Positions 6,743 through 10,580 of a DNA stretch of 10,580 bases are shown here, piece by piece; position 1 is the first letter of the stretch; every line of letters begins with the position of its first letter. The position numbers were made by a program, and so were the translations under genes. Origin of the DNA: Conidiobolus incongruus B7586. Taxonomy: Eukaryota > Entomophthoromycota > Entomophthoromycetes > Entomophthorales > Conidiobolaceae. The notes under the pieces were generated by a model that was given only the letters and a program-made list of their open reading frames with translations, was not told where the DNA came from and did not search any database. The stretch lies in NCBI GenBank assembly GCA_000697335.1, contig JNEM01011714.1:1-10580 (forward strand), read 5' to 3'.

Positions 6743-8605
6743 TTAATGAATGATATCATACAGTGAAGCAAGATGATCTCTAGCATCTTTTCTTCTTTTA
6801 CCTTCTATCATTGCTATAGATTCAGCATAAGATCTTGGAATCACTTTGGGTACTTCTTTACCAGAAGACTTGAAAGTATAATGGAAGGTATTGGTAATTC
6901 CTAGATTTTTAAGATCTGGAGCAATAACGGTAGCTTCAACCTAAGAATTGATTAATAATATGATTGGAGAGCTGTTAATTGAATTAATATAAACTTACAG
7001 CTACTTGGAATACTGTTTCGGGATGACCTTTAGAATAAGTGACTCGAGAAGATAACTTCAAAATTGATCCAACTGGTACAGATTGTCTAAAAACGATTTC
7101 ATCAGCGCCTAAAAAGATGGGAATATCCTTGGCAAAGGTATAAGCATTAATCCAAGCAAGCTAAATTGAATAATCAGAAATCAAAATGTGTAATTAATTA
7201 GACAGTGAGTTATCAACGTACCTCAAATGATTCCCTCATTAAAAAGCCTCCAAACATGAATCCATAGATATTGCGGTTCTATAGATGACAAAAAGCTATT
7301 AAATGCTTGAAATTGATCATATGTTTTAGATTTACCTGAGGATTACACATAATAGAAGAATCGATAACTGTTTCTCTCATGAATTTAACATTAGGTGGTT
7401 TATATTCTAATAATGCTGTTAATAATCATTAGGTATATAATAAAAATTCAGTTACCTTCGTATTTCAAAGATTCCAAAAACAGATCATGAATAATCAATC
7501 TTTCCTGACTGGTGGGTGGATTCTTATTCAAAGCCATCATCTTAAGCTGCTTCTTCTTTTCTTTACTGATTTCACCCAATTTCATTAATTTTTTCTCTGC
7601 CTCGGTTTCCACCTTCAAAGGATTGATTTGACTTGGTTTTCCGCTAAATTTATCAATTGCTACAATGGTAAAGGTAGCTAAAACATTGTATGGTCTTTTA
7701 CTTTCTTCAGAAATTAAAGATGGGTAGATATCCTCTTCACCATCTTCATAAGGTTCCACTTTAATCATGACTAAACTAATATTAAATAATATGAGCTTGG
7801 TATTGTGAGTGATATTTACCTTCAGCGGAACTGAAACCAACGTAACTAACATGACCTGAAATAAAAAAGTTAGTTTATATAAACTCTAATGATTAATGAT
7901 ACTGTCAAGGTACCATAAATTCTATAATTCCTCTTAACGTCTAATTCTTTGACCAAGTCCAAACGGTCAACTGAAGCAGTAACCAAGAAATACGGTGATT
8001 TTTCAACGTCTTGGATGTTACAATGCTTATAAACGATAGCACATGCTACAGTATCCAAGTCTATTAAAAATTGAAATAAATAAAAATATTTAGCTATAAT
8101 TATATTAGAAATTTACCTTCCATAATCTTTCCAACTCTGTCATTTTTAACAAATTAATTAGCTAAATTCAGTAAAAATAAATAAAAAACTTACCTTAAGA
8201 CACCAAAATAGTTCTCATATTGACCCAAAAGAAGAGGATCAGTCTTAAAAGGTAAGAGAAGCTGAAGATAGGAATCTAACATGCTTTTTACTTCCAACTT
8301 AGGTTGGACTACTTGAATCGAATTGATCTTTTCACCCCTATTCCAGGGTTGAGTAGCTTTCAAGCTCATGTAAAGATCTGATAACCTGTATTAATAATAA
8401 ATACTGATATGGAATTTATAAACTTACTCTTTTCTTTGCCATGAGGAATCATAGCAATTGTAGGATCTAATTCCTTCTCACTCGTGTAAGTTCTGATCAC
8501 ATTGTTCAAAGGATATTGAACAGGTCTAGCAGATTTTAAAAACTGAGCGTTATAGAATGGTTTAGTTATAATTCTATTAACTGATCTTAAATAATGAGTT
8601 ATCAT
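6743..8605 (-). CDS. ACOT9: ACOT9-like mitochondrial acyl-CoA thioesterase
   Basis: Join on the minus strand: 8605-8428, 8377-8194, 8136-8117, 8060-7914, 7855-7820, 7770-7456, 7415-7336, 7278-7222, 7160-6999, 6940-6743; 459 codons, 458 aa, against 439 in human ACOT9. It hydrolyses acyl-CoA to free acid and CoA in mitochondria. The N-terminus has no acidic residue before position 43 and many R, N, S and T: a matrix-targeting presequence, with RTY|TS (38-42) as a plausible cleavage site. Hotdog domain 1 spans roughly 75-240 (VGKIMEDLDTVA, residues 122-133; GHVSYVGFSSAEV, 177-189). A Lys-rich linker follows. Hotdog domain 2 starts near 315 (NPQNRNIYGFMFGGFLMRE, 318-336; ESIAMIEGKRR near the C-terminus). 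All nine introns are 40-61 nt with GT-AG ends, and each junction matches the family. The start is the first Met after an in-frame TAA just upstream. The gene is intact. Confidence 0.93.
8117..8136 (-). other. 20-nt microexon (exon 3) of ACOT9
   Basis: Lies between introns 8137-8193 (acceptor ACAG) and 8061-8116 (donor GTAAAT). It encodes only the end of R121, then VGKIME and the first base of D128, the start of the conserved VGKIMEDLD block that corresponds to human FGRILEDLD. Without it the frame is lost, so it is needed. Confidence 0.85.
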
Positions 8606-9587
8606 TGCAAATTATTTTGAAAAACTATTTAGTGTTCAATTAATTGGAATGAGTGGTGTTTAAATATTTTTAATCAGATAAATTTAATGAGATAATGTGA
8701 CTTAGAGTATCTGAAATCCCAATTTTTTAATTTGTATTAAATAATTTTCCGACCATATTAATGATTAATATTACTTGATAATGACCAAATTTTTTAAATT
8801 ATTATCCATTTAGATTTTTAATATAAGTTTTTTGATAATATAATTTGAGATAAATAAAATAATAGTAAAAATTGTTTGATATATTAGTCAACTTTGAATT
8901 ATTTATTGTTATATTATCTAGAAATCAATCCGACTATGGTGATACAATATTTTGAGAAGTTTCCAGGGTAAAAAATGATGATTTATAAGCTGTCAAATGT
9001 TCTCTTTAGGTTTATTTTCTTATGGGATATGCCTTACTTAATCATAATATATGGTTCTGATTAGTATGGGTACTGAACTATAATAAAAACAAACTTGCAT
9101 AATTAAAAATGTTTTAAGTTTTATTATTGATGTTTGTTAATATATTAATATTCAACTATTTAGCAAGATTAAATTGATGAAATAATAAAATAATAAACGT
9201 GGGTAATATTCCCAAGATTTTTACCATTATTTTTCCCGGTATTTTCCTTAACATAGGATTAATCTGATCAAAAATTATTTATATAGTATTTGTTTGTTAA
9301 TTTAGAGCCAATCCATTTAACTGCATTTTCCAAATTTAGTATATATATATATATGTGTGTGTGTGTTTATGAATTTTATCTTTTGTTAAAAGCTTTGTTG
9401 ATGAAATAAATTTTAGAAATTTAAATATAATGGCTTGTTGATTATAATATACTGCTAAATAAAACCCATTATTAAATATATTAATAAATCAAATTATATT
9501 TTATTATCATCAATATAGTTATTTTGAAAATATTTTCCAAAATAGAATAGCTTAATAAACTAAGTCCCAAATTAATTGAAAATATTA
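8606..9587. other. AT-rich spacer upstream of ACOT9
   Basis: About 980 bp without a recognisable gene. The end next to 8606 must hold the ACOT9 5' UTR and promoter. A CCAAT pentamer on the minus strand (8643-8647) lies about 40 nt before the start codon, which is weak evidence. A TA/GT microsatellite lies at 9340-9366. Around 9199-9251 a locally GC-richer patch with GGG and CCC runs stands out but matches nothing I recognise. Confidence 0.55.
9340..9366. repeat. Compound microsatellite (TA)n(GT)6
   Basis: About seven TA units run directly into six GT units. A simple-sequence repeat, likely length-variable. Confidence 0.9.
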
Positions 9588-10580
9588 CTTTATATTTTTA
9601 ATAATAGGAATTTTTTGTGATTAAAAATAAATATATATTATAAATTTAATAATTTCTTTTATTATTAATAACTTTTTGTTATATTTTTAACAAAGATTTA
9701 ACACTTGAAAAATAATTCTTTTTATTAAAGATTAAAATTTAATATTTTACAAACTAATTAAATTTTCCTGTAGAAATTTTCTTTTTTATAAGCTGGTTTT
9801 TTAATTACTTAAAGTAATTATAATCACATAGGTTATAATCTAAAGAGTATACTAGATGTAATAGTTTTTTCCAGTTATTTTTAATTAGAAAGTTTTTTAT
9901 AATTTTAAATTTATATATTTTATAATTATTATATAAAATAATAAGTTTTCTCAAATTATATTAAAAACACTAATTAAAAATATTTTGATTTAAAAAAACA
10001 ATATAAAGTTTATTATTAATTGATTTTGTTTTAAAAACTAAATAAAAATAATATATACTATTATAATTTATTACAATAATTAATATTTGTTTATTAATAA
10101 AATATTTATTTAAAAGGATTTATAAAAGAGGTTAATTTAATTTAATTTAACATTTTGATTTGTGTTTTAATAAAAGATTATATATAAAAATTTAAGATTC
10201 ATCAATTATAATTATTCACTATAAAAGTTTAAGCTTTTAATAATATTTTAGTAAGTTTTATTTAATAATAACTACTCTAGTTTTTTTTAAGTTTTAGTTA
10301 AATTATAAATATTTATTTTATATTTTTATTTATTAATTTGAGTTTAAATTTTAATATATATATAAAATACTTATAAAACTAATATTAAAGTATTTAAATA
10401 ACTATTTAACTCAAATAAAAAGGTGTTTTTTAATATATTTTTTTACTTTATTAACAATTAAAAGAATAACAGCTAAAATTAATTTTTTAAATTTTAACAA
10501 GTATTAGATAGTTTTTTTTAACTTTAAAATAATTTACTTATTAATAAATTATTAATTTAAATAATATTTTATTACTAAAA
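9588..10580 (-). mobile_element. Mariner-type (DD34D) transposon, copy E, cut by window end
   Basis: Same family and strand as copy C. Alignment is continuous from the 3' end of the element to the window edge, where the transposase N-terminal part is still present. A TA at 9586-9587 followed by a degraded terminal repeat (about 12 of 20 positions matching copy C) gives a tentative left end. Differences from copy C are dominated by C-to-T and G-to-A, for instance TTTGATGTTTCAC in C against TTTAATATTTTAC in E. It also has a few small deletions. It is more decayed than copy C. Confidence 0.85.
9690..10580 (-). pseudogene. Mariner transposase remnant (copy E), partial
   Basis: The DDE domain reads in frame between the catalytic codons: IDES with the first Asp at 10201-10203, YNNYKIY with Asn at the second position (9928-9930), and YSLDYNLCDYNYF with the third Asp (9823-9825). 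Spacing is identical to copy C (90 residues, then 34). Stops and Pro-to-Leu, Glu-to-Lys and Cys-to-Tyr changes against copy C are all transitions. At least one 1-nt deletion lies in the N-terminal half (near 10300-10320) and another small gap near 10500. Non-functional; it continues beyond the window. Confidence 0.82.

Noticed and set aside
9199-9251. GGG/CCC-bearing patch as a transposon end or structured RNA
   Set aside because: The inverted pairing has mismatches and no partner sequence or coding region is visible nearby.
1-10580. tRNA or rRNA genes, CRISPR arrays, retroelements or virus-derived genes
   Set aside because: No cloverleaf with A/B boxes, no rRNA motifs, no regularly spaced identical repeats, and no reverse transcriptase, capsid or LTR signature was seen on either strand.

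Overview
The window looks like nuclear DNA from an AT-rich fungus, most likely an early-diverging lineage such as Mucoromycota/Glomeromycotina. That placement is inference. The evidence is two intron-rich, fungal-type genes for mitochondrial proteins with small spliceosomal introns (40-61 nt, mostly GTAAGT/GTAAAT donors, TAG/CAG acceptors, CTAAY-like branch points), strong A/T third-position use, and heavily mutated Tc1/mariner transposons. Mitochondrial products argue against anaerobic chytrids, which are similarly AT-rich.

Layout. 1-2440: two tandem units of a decayed Tc1-like (DD34E type) element, each followed by the same roughly 120-bp AT-rich spacer. 2443-3756: a complete-length mariner (DD34D type) element on the minus strand, inserted at the junction between the second Tc1 unit and a 70-bp stub of a third (3763-3832). 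3833-4625: AT-rich spacer with no gene seen. 4626-5691: PHB2 (prohibitin-2), minus strand, four exons, 301 aa. 5692-6742: spacer holding the PHB2 upstream region and the ACOT9 3' end. 6743-8605: ACOT9-like mitochondrial acyl-CoA thioesterase, minus strand, ten exons, 458 aa. 8606-9587: spacer with a TA/GT microsatellite. 9588-10580: a second, more eroded mariner copy of the same family and orientation, running off the window.

The two host genes are intact once spliced and both act in mitochondria: PHB2 in the inner-membrane prohibitin ring, ACOT9 in the matrix. They share a strand but are separated by about 1 kb, so they are probably transcribed separately.

The transposons carry dense C-to-T/G-to-A transitions, largely at CpA/TpG. 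These turned Gln and Trp codons into stops and removed catalytic acidic residues, a pattern like repeat-induced point mutation. No obviously new biological system was found. The most noteworthy points are the RIP-like hypermutation, lesions shared by the two mariner copies, the nested insertion with its empty site preserved nearby, and unusual small exons and splice sites in the host genes.
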